Below are positions 7,733-15,763 of a stretch of DNA of 64,000 nucleotides, one piece after another. Each line of letters begins with the position of its first letter. The stretch's first letter is position 1. The notes beneath the pieces are model-generated. The model was not told where the DNA came from and made no database searches. It worked only from the letters and a program-made list of their open reading frames with translations. The DNA is taken from NCBI RefSeq assembly GCF_016862975.1, contig NZ_BONZ01000030.1, positions 124,001-188,000 of the forward strand, in the 5' to 3' direction. A program made the position numbers and the translations under genes. The DNA is from Rugosimonospora africana (GTDB lineage Bacteria > Actinomycetota > Actinomycetes > Mycobacteriales > Micromonosporaceae).

Positions 7733-8251
7733 ATGACGCAGTTGCGGCCGTTGACGATTGCCGACTGGGAGGTCGTACACGAGTGGGCGCGGCGAGAGGA
7801 AGCGTGCCGTTACCAGGCGTGGGGACCGAACACGCCGCAGCAGACGAAGTCGTTTGTCCAGGCGGCCGTCCAGGCGTGGGCACAGCGGCCGCAGATCCGA
7901 TTTGTGTACGCCATCACGGTGGATTCCCAGGTGGTCGGCAACGCTGAGCTACGGTTACACGGCAATCGACAAGGCGAGGTCTCCTACGCCGTACACCCAA
8001 ATCTGTGGGGTCGTGGCCTCGCGGCAGAGGCGGCGCACCAGCTTGTCGTCATCGGCTTTACGGTGCACAAGCTGCACAGGATCTTCGGTACCTGCGATCC
8101 GCGCAATGTCGCGTCGGGGCGGGTGCTCACCAAGGTCGGTATGAAGTATGAGGGGCGTATGCGTGAGACGCTGCTGATCCGGGACGGATGGCGCGACTCT
8201 GACCTCTACGCCATCTTGGAGACGGACAGCCGCGTCAACGCGTTCACCTGA
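7733..8251 (+). CDS. GNAT acetyltransferase, RimJ/RimL type
   Basis: A 172-residue acetyl-CoA-dependent N-acetyltransferase. The order LRPLTIADWEVVHEWA - ELRLHGNRQGEVSYAVHP - WGRGLAAEAAHQLV (acetyl-CoA loop) - RIFGTCDPRNVASGRVLTK - GMKYEGRMRE is that of ribosomal-protein or antibiotic GNATs. Substrate is unknown. The ATG at 7733 is preferred; an in-frame TTG nine bases upstream and a GTG are alternatives. It is divergent from the frameshifted gene and convergent with the sugar regulator. Confidence 0.88.
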   Translation: MTQLRPLTIADWEVVHEWARREEACRYQAWGPNTPQQTKSFVQAAVQAWAQRPQIRFVYAITVDSQVVGNAELRLHGNRQGEVSYAVHPNLWGRGLAAEAAHQLVVIGFTVHKLHRIFGTCDPRNVASGRVLTKVGMKYEGRMRETLLIRDGWRDSDLYAILETDSRVNAFT

Positions 8252-8274
8252 CAGTTCGGCATCGCGCGTCGGCG

Positions 8275-9402
8275 TCAGCGGTCGGAGCGGGGCGGTGCCG
8301 TCGACTCGCGGATCCGCAGGGATGGGCTGATCGTCACCCGATGGGCGGGGCGTTCGGGATCGGCGAGGCGGTCGGCGACGAGGCGCACGGCCGCGCGTCC
8401 GATCGACCGGCGGGGTGGGCGCACCGCGGTCAGCGGTGGGCTGAACAGGCCCGCCACTTCGTCGTCGTAGGCGACCACGGACAGGTCACCCGGCACTGCG
8501 AGGTGGCGTTCCTCGCACCGCTGCACCAGCGCGATCGCCTCGGGGTCGGCGTGCACGAGCAGCGCGGTCGTGCGGGTCGCCAGGCAACGGTCGAGAGCCT
8601 CGTCCACCGCCGTCTCCCAGTCTCGCGTGTGCGCGTCCGGTATCACGGCTTCCACTGTGGCGGTGGGGTCTAGGCCGCACTCCTCCAACGCGTTCAACCA
8701 TCCACGGTGGACATGCGGCCGAGTGGGATTGGGCTGCGGGCTGAGCACGCCGATCCGCCGGTGCCCGAGCGAGGCCAGGTGGTGCACGGCCATCGCCGCG
8801 CCCAACGCGTGGTCGGTGACGACAGACTCGAACACGGCGCGGTGCGGTCCCACCGTGGCGGTGCGTTCGAGCAGGACCACGGGAAGCCCGGTGTCCGCCA
8901 GCCATTCGACGGTCGCCCCGGCGGTCGGCGCGTCCATGCGCGGCGCGACGATCAGAGCGTGGACGCCGAGCCGTTCGACCAGCCGGAGGAGTTGGGGCCG
9001 GTCGTCCTCGCTCTCGTAGGAGGAGCCGCGCAGCACCACGCGCATGTCGAGTTCCCGGGCGGCCTCTTCGGCACCGCGGGCCACGTCCGGCCAGTAGTAG
9101 TCCAGCGACGGCACCAGCATGCCGATCGACCGGTCGGCGGGTGCGGCGGTCGGGTTCGCCCGCGGGGTGGGGTCTTCGGCTGCCAGGGTCTCCTCGGGAA
9201 CAATGAGCGCGACGCCGCCGTGGACGCGACGGACCAGGCCCTCGGCGGCGAGCTGAGCGATGTCGCGGCGGATGGTCACCGCGGCGGCGCCGAGAGTGCC
9301 GGTGAGGTCGGAGATGCGCAGCACGCGGTCGCGCTGCAACGCCTCCAACAGCCGGGCGCGGCGGGCGACCTGCAGCGGTCCCCGATTCTCCGACGCGGTC
9401 AC
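8275..9402 (-). CDS. Hybrid transcriptional regulator: DeoR-type HTH with LacI-type sugar sensor
   Basis: Residues about 10-65 form a DeoR-type winged helix (RRARLLEALQRDRVLRISDL, AVTIRRDIAQLAAEGLVRRV followed by HGG). Residues about 90-370 form a LacI/periplasmic-binding-protein sensor (IGMLVPSLDYYWPDVARGAE, ASLGHRRIGVLS, LSVVAYDDEVAGLFSPPLT). It probably binds a mono- or oligosaccharide and represses the flanking uronide locus. It is translated with the heparinase-like gene (4-bp ATGA overlap). The combination of the two domain types is unusual but occurs in actinomycete sugar clusters. Confidence 0.88.
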   Translation of the reverse strand: MTASENRGPLQVARRARLLEALQRDRVLRISDLTGTLGAAAVTIRRDIAQLAAEGLVRRVHGGVALIVPEETLAAEDPTPRANPTAAPADRSIGMLVPSLDYYWPDVARGAEEAARELDMRVVLRGSSYESEDDRPQLLRLVERLGVHALIVAPRMDAPTAGATVEWLADTGLPVVLLERTATVGPHRAVFESVVTDHALGAAMAVHHLASLGHRRIGVLSPQPNPTRPHVHRGWLNALEECGLDPTATVEAVIPDAHTRDWETAVDEALDRCLATRTTALLVHADPEAIALVQRCEERHLAVPGDLSVVAYDDEVAGLFSPPLTAVRPPRRSIGRAAVRLVADRLADPERPAHRVTISPSLRIRESTAPPRSDR

Positions 9403-11333
9403 CGTTGCTCCTCCACAGTCACGGCGAGCGTACCGGCTGGTTCCAGCGCGCTCACGTCGAACTCTATTCGGGTCAGCCGGTCGCCCCAGACCTCACGCAG
9501 CAGCGGATCGTCCAGTTCGATCGCGGTCATGGTGGCCGGCACGTGCGCGGGCTCCCAGGCGAGCCGCACGGTGCCGGCCCCTTCCATCGCGTCGACCTCG
9601 GCGTCTGCCTGGCCGACGCGCACCGTACCGGCGGCGAGTAGATGTACAACGGTCGGCTCGGCGTTCGGAGCCGGATCGAGCTGCCACGAGTCGCGTACCG
9701 TGACGCGGCCGGTGGCACGGTCCAGCCACGCGTCGCGCCGCCAGTGCCGCACGTCGCCGCGCGGGTACGCGTCGGTGAGGTCGAGCGCCAGACCGGAGCG
9801 GGTGTCGTCGACGGTGACCGTCGCCTCGCGCGCCGCGTACCGGCGGCCGTGCGCCTGTTCGCTGCCGCGGATCCGCGGCACGTTGTGCCAACCGCTGCGC
9901 ATCGTCCAGATGCGGTACCGGTCGGGGCCGAACGTCTGCGCGGTGTAGGTGGGGCGGCCGGCGTCGACGAGTACCGGCACACCGCCGAGGGCTACCACCA
10001 TGCTGCCGACGTCGTTGTGGTTGTGGTGCTCGCCGTTGTGTCCACCCTTGACCGCGAGGGTCAGTCCGGCGGTGCTGCCGGCCGCAGCGCGGGCCAGCAG
10101 GACCTGGGTGGAGTCGAACCAGGCGTCCCGCGGCAGCGGCGGCGAGCCCGGCACGGCGGCGAGCCAGTGCGGGTCGGTGAGAGCGCGGAGCAGGCGGCCG
10201 AGCCCCTGATCCTCGTGCGCCACCGGCGTTCCCGCGCGGCGGTGTGCGGCGGCGTGCGCCTGCGCGTCCCGGTCGCCGGCGAGCCGTGCCGCCCGGTGCA
10301 GAGCGTGCCACGGTTGATTCGCCGGCGACCGGGCCGGGCTGTCGGCGTGATTGAGGTACCAGGCGCCGCCGAGATGCACCCGGTGTGGAAAGGCGATGGT
10401 CTGCCGCAGCGCGGCGATCCCGCGCACCGCGTCGGGTACGGCGTCACCGAGCGTGTCACGGGTCGCGTGGGCGAGCACGTCGAGGGCTTCCAGCGCCCGG
10501 CAGGCACCGTTCCACCAGTACGCGTACCCCTCGTCGACCGCGCCGTCGGGCGGCAGCGAGGCGATGTAGCGGTCGAGGCCCTCGACGACCAGGTCGACCA
10601 GGTGTGCCCGGCGTGCCGCGTCGTCCACCAGACGCAACGCGGCGACCAGGACGTTGCCGTGGATCCACGCGCTCCAGTTGTGCACGTCGCCGTCGAGCCC
10701 GAGCCAGTGCCAGTCGCGGCGGGTGGCGAACGGAGCGAACACCCGGCGCTCGACCTCGTGCCGGATCCTTGCCCGTACCCCCGGGACGTGCGCGTCGAGC
10801 TGGTCGCCGAGCAGGTGATCGAGCCAGGCCAGCTGTGCGGCGACCTCACCGGCCCCGAGGTCCAGGAAGGGATCGGTCACTGTGGGTACGACCGCGCCGT
10901 GCACCCGCCGCGTGTCATCGTGGGCGGGCCAGCACCAGCTGCTCTGCTCGCACAACAGCGTCACTCCGTCGGCGACCTCGTCGATCCAGACCGGGTCCAG
11001 CGTGGCGGCCGCGAGCACGGCGGCCCGGGTGAGCCGCTGTTGGCGGGCGAAGACGATCTGTTCGTAGCCGGTGCGGTCACCGTCGCGGAAGTACCGGGCG
11101 TAGGAGTGGGCCAGCGGCACCGGCCACGGCGTAGCGAGTTCCGCCTCGGCACGCCCTCGCAGATCCCGCACGGTGTCGTCGGGCAGGGCGTCCGCCGCCC
11201 AGGCGCGCCGGTCGATCGCCGGGGGCAGCGGCAGGCAGTCCGCGGGGTTGGCGAGCAGTTCCGCGGTCCGGCCCTCGCCGAACTGCGGGCAGGCTCCGGC
11301 CAGCGGGCCGGTAAAGCGATCGCGGATGGTCAT
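9399..11333 (-). CDS. Heparinase II/III family polysaccharide lyase
   Basis: A 644-residue protein with an alpha-toroid N-terminal domain (WSAWIHGNVLVAALRLVDD, YIASLPPDGAVDEGYAYWWNGA) and a C-terminal beta-sheet domain (GGHNGEHHNHNDVGSMVVALGG, MRSGWHNVPRIRG), the classic Hepar_II_III layout. Such enzymes cleave uronic-acid-containing polysaccharides by beta-elimination, leaving an unsaturated uronyl end. The GH88 hydrolase encoded at 15.8-17.0 kb removes just such residues, so both likely serve one pathway. No signal peptide is evident, so it probably acts on imported oligosaccharides in the cytoplasm. Confidence 0.87.
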   Translation of the reverse strand: MTIRDRFTGPLAGACPQFGEGRTAELLANPADCLPLPPAIDRRAWAADALPDDTVRDLRGRAEAELATPWPVPLAHSYARYFRDGDRTGYEQIVFARQQRLTRAAVLAAATLDPVWIDEVADGVTLLCEQSSWCWPAHDDTRRVHGAVVPTVTDPFLDLGAGEVAAQLAWLDHLLGDQLDAHVPGVRARIRHEVERRVFAPFATRRDWHWLGLDGDVHNWSAWIHGNVLVAALRLVDDAARRAHLVDLVVEGLDRYIASLPPDGAVDEGYAYWWNGACRALEALDVLAHATRDTLGDAVPDAVRGIAALRQTIAFPHRVHLGGAWYLNHADSPARSPANQPWHALHRAARLAGDRDAQAHAAAHRRAGTPVAHEDQGLGRLLRALTDPHWLAAVPGSPPLPRDAWFDSTQVLLARAAAGSTAGLTLAVKGGHNGEHHNHNDVGSMVVALGGVPVLVDAGRPTYTAQTFGPDRYRIWTMRSGWHNVPRIRGSEQAHGRRYAAREATVTVDDTRSGLALDLTDAYPRGDVRHWRRDAWLDRATGRVTVRDSWQLDPAPNAEPTVVHLLAAGTVRVGQADAEVDAMEGAGTVRLAWEPAHVPATMTAIELDDPLLREVWGDRLTRIEFDVSALEPAGTLAVTVEEQR

Positions 11334-11368
11334 TTCCCTCGCCGATCGAAGGCTCTTGTGAGCGAACG

Positions 11369-11422
11369 TGATCGTATCAGGGCGATAGAGGTATTGACAT
11401 GCTTGGTTCCGACCGTTTTACT
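11369..11422 (+). promoter_or_regulatory. Possible promoter and operator of the sugar-uptake operon
   Basis: TTGACA at 11394-11399 is a perfect -35; 17 bp later TTTACT (11417-11422) is a weak -10. A short inverted repeat TGAT-CGT-ATCA (11369-11379) lies just upstream and could bind the DeoR/LacI-type regulator. The divergent heparinase gene starts at 11333, so the site could serve both directions. The start codon is about 390 bp downstream, leaving a long leader. Confidence 0.4.
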
Positions 11423-11429
11423 TCCCCGA

Positions 11430-11812
11430 ACAGGCCCCGTTCGCGGGATCGTCGCCGCAGGCAAGCCCGCGTCCGCGAGGCCACGCCCACCCCACCCTGC
11501 GGAGAAACGCGTGCCCGACCACCATTCCTTCCGGCCCACCGGGCAACCGGGTCGACCCGATCAGGCACCGGGCGGGACGGTGGCGCGTGGTGCGGCAACG
11601 GGTCGAGTGGCCCGACCGCGTCCGTACCCGTACCCGAATCGACACCCGCACCCGCACCCGCACCCGCACCCGCACCCGCACCCGCACCCGCACCCGCATC
11701 CGCATCCGCACCAGCACCGGCGGCCGTACCGGCGACCGGTGACCCCACCCCGCCGGGGCCCCTCGATCAGCGCGTACCCGGGGCTTCGGGGCCGAGTTTC
11801 AAAGGAGAAGGG
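11430..11812. other. Long non-coding leader before the solute-binding protein
   Basis: About 380 bp without a convincing gene. A frame stays open upstream of the solute-binding protein (from 11399), but it encodes basic and Ala-Pro repeat sequence ahead of a good lipoprotein signal, so I regard it as untranslated. It contains the hexamer tract listed separately. Confidence 0.5.
11644..11712. repeat. Hexanucleotide tandem repeat (ACCCGC)n
   Basis: About ten near-perfect copies of ACCCGC, decaying to ATCCGC and ACCAGC at the right end. On the minus strand this gives regular GGG triplets every 6 bases, a strong G-quadruplex pattern. It lies in the leader of the solute-binding-protein gene and is likely length-variable by slippage. 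Confidence 0.85.
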
Positions 11813-13120
11813 ATGAAGCGCTCGATCGCGGTCGTCCTCGGCGCCGCCGCCACGGCGATCTCGCTGGTCCTGGCTGGCTGTGGCAGCGGTTCCGACTCAT
11901 CGGACTCCTCGTCTGGTCCGGTCACACTCACCTTGGCCGGGTGGAGCCTGTCCACCACACCGGAATTCAAGACCCTCGCCGACGGCTTCCACGCGGCGCA
12001 CCCCGACGTCACGGTGCAGTTGAAGGAGTACGACGCCACCAACTACGACACCCAGATGATCGCGGACCTGGCCGCGGGCAAGGCCCCCGACATCTACGTG
12101 CAGAAGAACCTCAAGAACTTCTACACCTACCAGCACGGCAAGCAACTGCTCGACGTCTCCGACGTGGCCAAGGGACTGGGCGACAAGGTGGGCGGCCTGT
12201 CCGACTACCAGCTCGGCGGCAAGACCTACGCGATCCCGTACCGCCAGGACTCCTGGGTCCTGTTCTACAACAAGGACCTGTTCGGGAAGGCCGGCGTGGC
12301 CGTGCCCGACGGCTCCTGGACCTGGGACGACTACGTGAGCGCCGCGAAGCAGCTCACCGCGAGGCTGAAGGTCGCGGGGTCGAAGGCGCTCGGCGACTAC
12401 CAGCACACCTGGCAGTCGACCGTGCAGGGCTTCGCCCTGGCGCAGACCTCCGGCGCCGACCTGACGAGCGGCAACTTCTCGTACCTGAAACCCTTTTACA
12501 CCAGGGCGCTGGACCTGCAGAGTTCCGGCGCGCAGGTCAGCTTGGGCGATGCCACCACCAACAGCCTCACCTACCAGGCGGAGTTCGGAAAGCAGCAGGC
12601 GGCGATGATGCTGATGGGCACCTGGTACATCGCGACCCTGCTCGCCCAGCAGTCCAGCGGCGACGCCGACCAGTTCCAGTGGGGGATGGCGCCGGCGCCA
12701 CAGTCGGACAAGAGCACCACCGGCACGTCGGCCACGCCGGTGACCTTCGGCGATCCGACCGGCCTGGGCATCAACCCGAAGCTCGGCAAGGGCAAGGTGG
12801 CCGCGGCCAAGCAGTTCCTGGCGTACGCCGCGGGCGAGGACGGAGCGAAGGCGCTCGCCGGCATCGGCATCACCCCGGCCGACAGCGCGGCGGTGACCGA
12901 CACCTTCTTCGCGCTCAAGGGCATGCCCACCGACGACGTGTCGAAGTTCGCGTTCGCCAAACACGACACCAAGCCGGAGAACCCGGTCTCGCAGTACACA
13001 GCGGGACTGCAGAACGTCCTCAACGACCTGCACACCGCGGTCATGTCCGGCAGCAAGCCGGTCGACGCCGCGATCAGCGAGGCTCAGTCCCGCGCCAAGA
13101 ACGAGGTCCTCAACAAGTAA
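11813..13120 (+). CDS. Sugar ABC transporter solute-binding lipoprotein
   Basis: A 435-residue family-1 extracellular binding protein. The lipoprotein signal ends in LVLAGC with Cys near residue 23, followed by a Ser/Asp linker. The body has TLAGWSLSTTPEFKTLADGF, DLAAGKAPDIYVQ, YAIPYRQDSWVLFYNKDLFG and WTWDDYVSAAKQL, as in carbohydrate-binding proteins. AAAGGAGAAGGG directly before the ATG fixes the start. It would capture a uronic-acid-containing oligosaccharide (inferred from the heparinase and GH88 neighbours) for the two permeases that follow. Confidence 0.93.
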   Translation: MKRSIAVVLGAAATAISLVLAGCGSGSDSSDSSSGPVTLTLAGWSLSTTPEFKTLADGFHAAHPDVTVQLKEYDATNYDTQMIADLAAGKAPDIYVQKNLKNFYTYQHGKQLLDVSDVAKGLGDKVGGLSDYQLGGKTYAIPYRQDSWVLFYNKDLFGKAGVAVPDGSWTWDDYVSAAKQLTARLKVAGSKALGDYQHTWQSTVQGFALAQTSGADLTSGNFSYLKPFYTRALDLQSSGAQVSLGDATTNSLTYQAEFGKQQAAMMLMGTWYIATLLAQQSSGDADQFQWGMAPAPQSDKSTTGTSATPVTFGDPTGLGINPKLGKGKVAAAKQFLAYAAGEDGAKALAGIGITPADSAAVTDTFFALKGMPTDDVSKFAFAKHDTKPENPVSQYTAGLQNVLNDLHTAVMSGSKPVDAAISEAQSRAKNEVLNK

Positions 13121-13152
13121 CCCGGGCGTGGCCCACCTCGGCCCCGGCTCGC

Positions 13153-13192
13153 CGGGTCCGGTGCGCCCGCGACGCGCCGCGCACCGGACCCG
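13153..13192 (+). terminator. Strong hairpin between binding-protein and permease genes
   Basis: Perfect 14-bp arms (13153-13166 and 13179-13192, CGGGTCCGGTGCGC and its complement) enclose a 12-nt loop. No U-tract follows. In this position such hairpins usually cause partial termination or block 3' decay, so that binding protein is made in excess over permeases. Confidence 0.7.
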
Positions 13193-13229
13193 CGCCGCGG
13201 ATCCGTACGACTGACTCACGGGAGTACCC

Positions 13230-14135
13230 ATGACATCGATGCCCGTGGCCCGCCGCCGCCGTAGCCGGCCGGTGTGGCGCAACACCGTGGTGGGGTGGAG
13301 CTTCCTCCTGCCCAACTTCATCGGCTTCGCGGTCCTCACGCTTGTGCCGGTCGTGCTGCTGTTCTATTACGCCTTTACGAGCTGGGACGTGTTCGGCGGC
13401 GCGGAGTGGACCGGACTGGCCAACTTCCGGCAGTTGCTGCACGACCACAGCTTCTGGACGGCGCTGTCGAACACGGTCTACTACACGCTCTTTCACATCC
13501 CGTTGACGCTCGCCGCGTCCCTGGTGCTGGCCCTGCTGCTCAACCGCAAGCTGCGTGCCGTGGCGTTCTTCCGTACGGTGGCCTTCTTCCCGTACATCAC
13601 CTCCATCGTGGCGCTCGCCCAGGTCTGGAACATGCTGTTCAGCCCCGGCTACGGGCCGATCAACGAAATCCTGCGCGCGGTCGGAGTGCACCATCCGCCG
13701 GGATGGACGACATCGGCGGACTGGTCGATGCCGGCGGTCATCCTCGTCGGTACGTGGCGGGAGATGGGCTACTACATGCTGCTGTTCCTCGCCGGCCTGC
13801 AGGCCATCCCCACCCAACTGTACGAGGCGGCCCGGGTGGACGGGGCGACCGCCTGGCAGCGGTTCCGGGCGGTGACGCTGCCCGGACTGCGACCCACCAC
13901 CTTCTTCGTGACGGTGATGCTGACCATCGGCAGCTTCAAGGTCTTCGACCTGATCCTGGTGATGACCAACGGCGGACCCGGCCAGTCCACCCTGGTGCTC
14001 TCCCAGTTCATCTACCAGAAGGGCTTCGTGGAAAACCAGTTCGGCTACGCCTCGGCGGTATCCATCGTGCTGTTCGTCGTCTGCCTGCTGGTGACCGTCG
14101 CCCAGTTCTCGGTGAACCGGCGCAGGAACGCGTGA
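13230..14135 (+). CDS. Sugar ABC transporter permease, MalF-type
   Basis: A 301-residue inner-membrane permease with six predicted helices (WSFLLPNFIGFAVLTLVPVV, FFRTVAFFPYITSIVALAQV, ILVGTWREMGYYMLLFLAGL). The EAA cytoplasmic loop is YEAARVDGATAWQRFRAVTLP, which contacts the ATPase. No ATPase gene is in this locus; actinomycetes commonly use a shared MsiK-type ATPase for such systems (known for the family, inferred here). Its stop overlaps the next ATG. Confidence 0.93.
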   Translation: MTSMPVARRRRSRPVWRNTVVGWSFLLPNFIGFAVLTLVPVVLLFYYAFTSWDVFGGAEWTGLANFRQLLHDHSFWTALSNTVYYTLFHIPLTLAASLVLALLLNRKLRAVAFFRTVAFFPYITSIVALAQVWNMLFSPGYGPINEILRAVGVHHPPGWTTSADWSMPAVILVGTWREMGYYMLLFLAGLQAIPTQLYEAARVDGATAWQRFRAVTLPGLRPTTFFVTVMLTIGSFKVFDLILVMTNGGPGQSTLVLSQFIYQKGFVENQFGYASAVSIVLFVVCLLVTVAQFSVNRRRNA

Positions 14136-15022
14136 TGGACACCCTCCTCGACGCCCGCCCGGGCGCACCCACCGCCGCGGCGTTCCGCGGGCGCCCCGGC
14201 CGCCGCGGCCGCGCCGTACGGGTGCTCGGCTATCTCGCGCTCGTCGTCGCGTCGGCAGCGGTGCTGCTGCCGTTCTACTGGATGGTGATGTCGTCCCTGA
14301 AAACGAACAACGACGTCTTCACCCTCCCGGTCAAGTGGGTGCCGGACAGCGTGGTGTGGCACAACTACGTCGACATCTGGCGGAAGTCCGACATGACGAC
14401 GTGGCTGCGCAACACGCTGACCCTCTCGGTCGCGGTGACCGTGCTGCAGGTCTTCACCGGCAGTTTCGCCGCGTACGGCTTCGCCAAGGTGCGCTTTCCC
14501 GGCCGCGATGTGCTGTTCCTGGCCTATGTCGCCACGATCGCGGTGCCCTGGCAGTCGTACATGATCCCGCAGTTCATCCTCATGTCGAAGCTGAAGCTGT
14601 CCGACACCCTGTGGTCCATCATCGCGTTGCAGGCGTTCGGCGCGTTCGGCGTGTTCCTGATGAAACAGTTCTACGAGTCGATTCCCGATGAGCTCGTGCA
14701 GGCCGCGCGCATCGACGGCATGAGCGAGTACGGCATCTACCGGCGGGTCATCCTGCCGCTGTCCGTGCCGGCACTGGCCAGCCTCACCCTGCTCACGTTC
14801 GTCAACACCTGGAACGACTATCTCGGGCCGCTGCTGTACCTGCGCAGCCACAGCATCTGGACTGTCCAGATCGGACTCAAGTCGTTCATCTCGACGTACA
14901 ACGCCGAGTACGCGCTCATCATGACCGGCTCGGTGCTCTCCGTGCTGCCGGTCGCGGTCATCTTCCTTCTCGGGCAGCGCTATTTCGTCGAAGGAATCGC
15001 GACCACCGGGTTGAAGGGGTGA
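14135..15022 (+). CDS. Sugar ABC transporter permease, MalG-type
   Basis: A 295-residue partner permease starting at an ATG that shares a base with the previous stop. It has a basic N-terminal tail, six helices, the MalG-type opening (LPFYWMVMSSLKTNNDVF), the EAA loop QAARIDGMSEYGIYRRVILP and the C-terminal QRYFVEGIATTGLKG found in nearly all MalG-like permeases. It forms the translocation heterodimer with the MalF-type protein. The next gene starts inside its stop codon (GTGA), so the three are co-translated. Confidence 0.94.
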   Translation: MDTLLDARPGAPTAAAFRGRPGRRGRAVRVLGYLALVVASAAVLLPFYWMVMSSLKTNNDVFTLPVKWVPDSVVWHNYVDIWRKSDMTTWLRNTLTLSVAVTVLQVFTGSFAAYGFAKVRFPGRDVLFLAYVATIAVPWQSYMIPQFILMSKLKLSDTLWSIIALQAFGAFGVFLMKQFYESIPDELVQAARIDGMSEYGIYRRVILPLSVPALASLTLLTFVNTWNDYLGPLLYLRSHSIWTVQIGLKSFISTYNAEYALIMTGSVLSVLPVAVIFLLGQRYFVEGIATTGLKG

Positions 15023-15705
15023 GCGGCGTGCGGATCCGGCACGAGACGTTCCAGGGCGTCTTCGACCTGGTGTATGTGGGACTGCTGACCAACCTGCTGC
15101 TGGCCGTCGGCTGCCTGCCGCTGGTGGCCGGTCTGGTGATGACCGACCCGAGCCGGTCGTGGCCGCTGCTGGCACTGGTGGCGCCGGTGTGCGCGCCCGC
15201 GCTGTGCGCCGCGTTCGGCGTGCTGTCGGCGTACTCCGCGGGGCGTTCCACCGCCGTCCTGCGCACCTTCGCCCACGTCTGGCGAGCCACGGCCGGCAAG
15301 GCCACGGCGGCCGGTGCGCTGGCGACCGCCACGACAGTGGTACTCGGAGTGGATGCCCGCGCCGCCTGGGGCCGGCCGGTTGGCGCTGCCGCGATTCCGG
15401 TTCTGGTCGTCGCGATGGTGCTCGTCGCCTCCACGGCGCTGCTGGCGATGGTGGTGCTCGCCGAGCGACCCACGGTGCGGCTGCGTGACGCGCTGCGCGC
15501 CTGCCTGTACCTGGCGGTGCGCCGCTGGTACCTTACCGTCGCGTCGCTGTCCGTGCTCGCGGTACTCGAGACCCTGCTCGCGGCCCGGCCGGCGGTGGCG
15601 CTCGGGTTGGCGGCCTCCCCGCTGCTGTATGTGGTGTGGGCCAACAGCCGCTACACCCTGCGCGCCGCGCTCGAACCGGGCGCGCGCCCGGCTTCCCGGG
15701 CATGA
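15019..15705 (+). CDS. DUF624 membrane protein of sugar-transport operons
   Basis: A 228-residue protein with about six hydrophobic helices. The N-terminal HETFQGVFDLVYVGLLTNLL and central FAHVWRATAGKATAAG fit DUF624 (YesL-like) proteins, which habitually sit beside binding-protein-dependent sugar transporters in Gram-positive bacteria and have no proven function. GTG start within GTGA of the preceding gene. It probably modulates or assembles the transporter (inference from context). Confidence 0.85.
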   Translation: MSGVRIRHETFQGVFDLVYVGLLTNLLLAVGCLPLVAGLVMTDPSRSWPLLALVAPVCAPALCAAFGVLSAYSAGRSTAVLRTFAHVWRATAGKATAAGALATATTVVLGVDARAAWGRPVGAAAIPVLVVAMVLVASTALLAMVVLAERPTVRLRDALRACLYLAVRRWYLTVASLSVLAVLETLLAARPAVALGLAASPLLYVVWANSRYTLRAALEPGARPASRA

Positions 15706-15763
15706 CCGGTCGCGACGGACGACCGGGGCGAACACCCCGGCCGATGAACGGGAAGGGAACCAG

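Noticed and set aside
11399-11812. Upstream extension of the solute-binding protein with an Ala-Pro repeat
   Set aside because: A strong ribosome site and a classical lipoprotein signal start at 11813; the extension would bury the signal peptide.
9642-11816. Long plus-strand frame opposite the heparinase gene
   Set aside because: Antisense to a clear heparinase II/III protein; ends in HPHPHP repeats from the hexamer tract.
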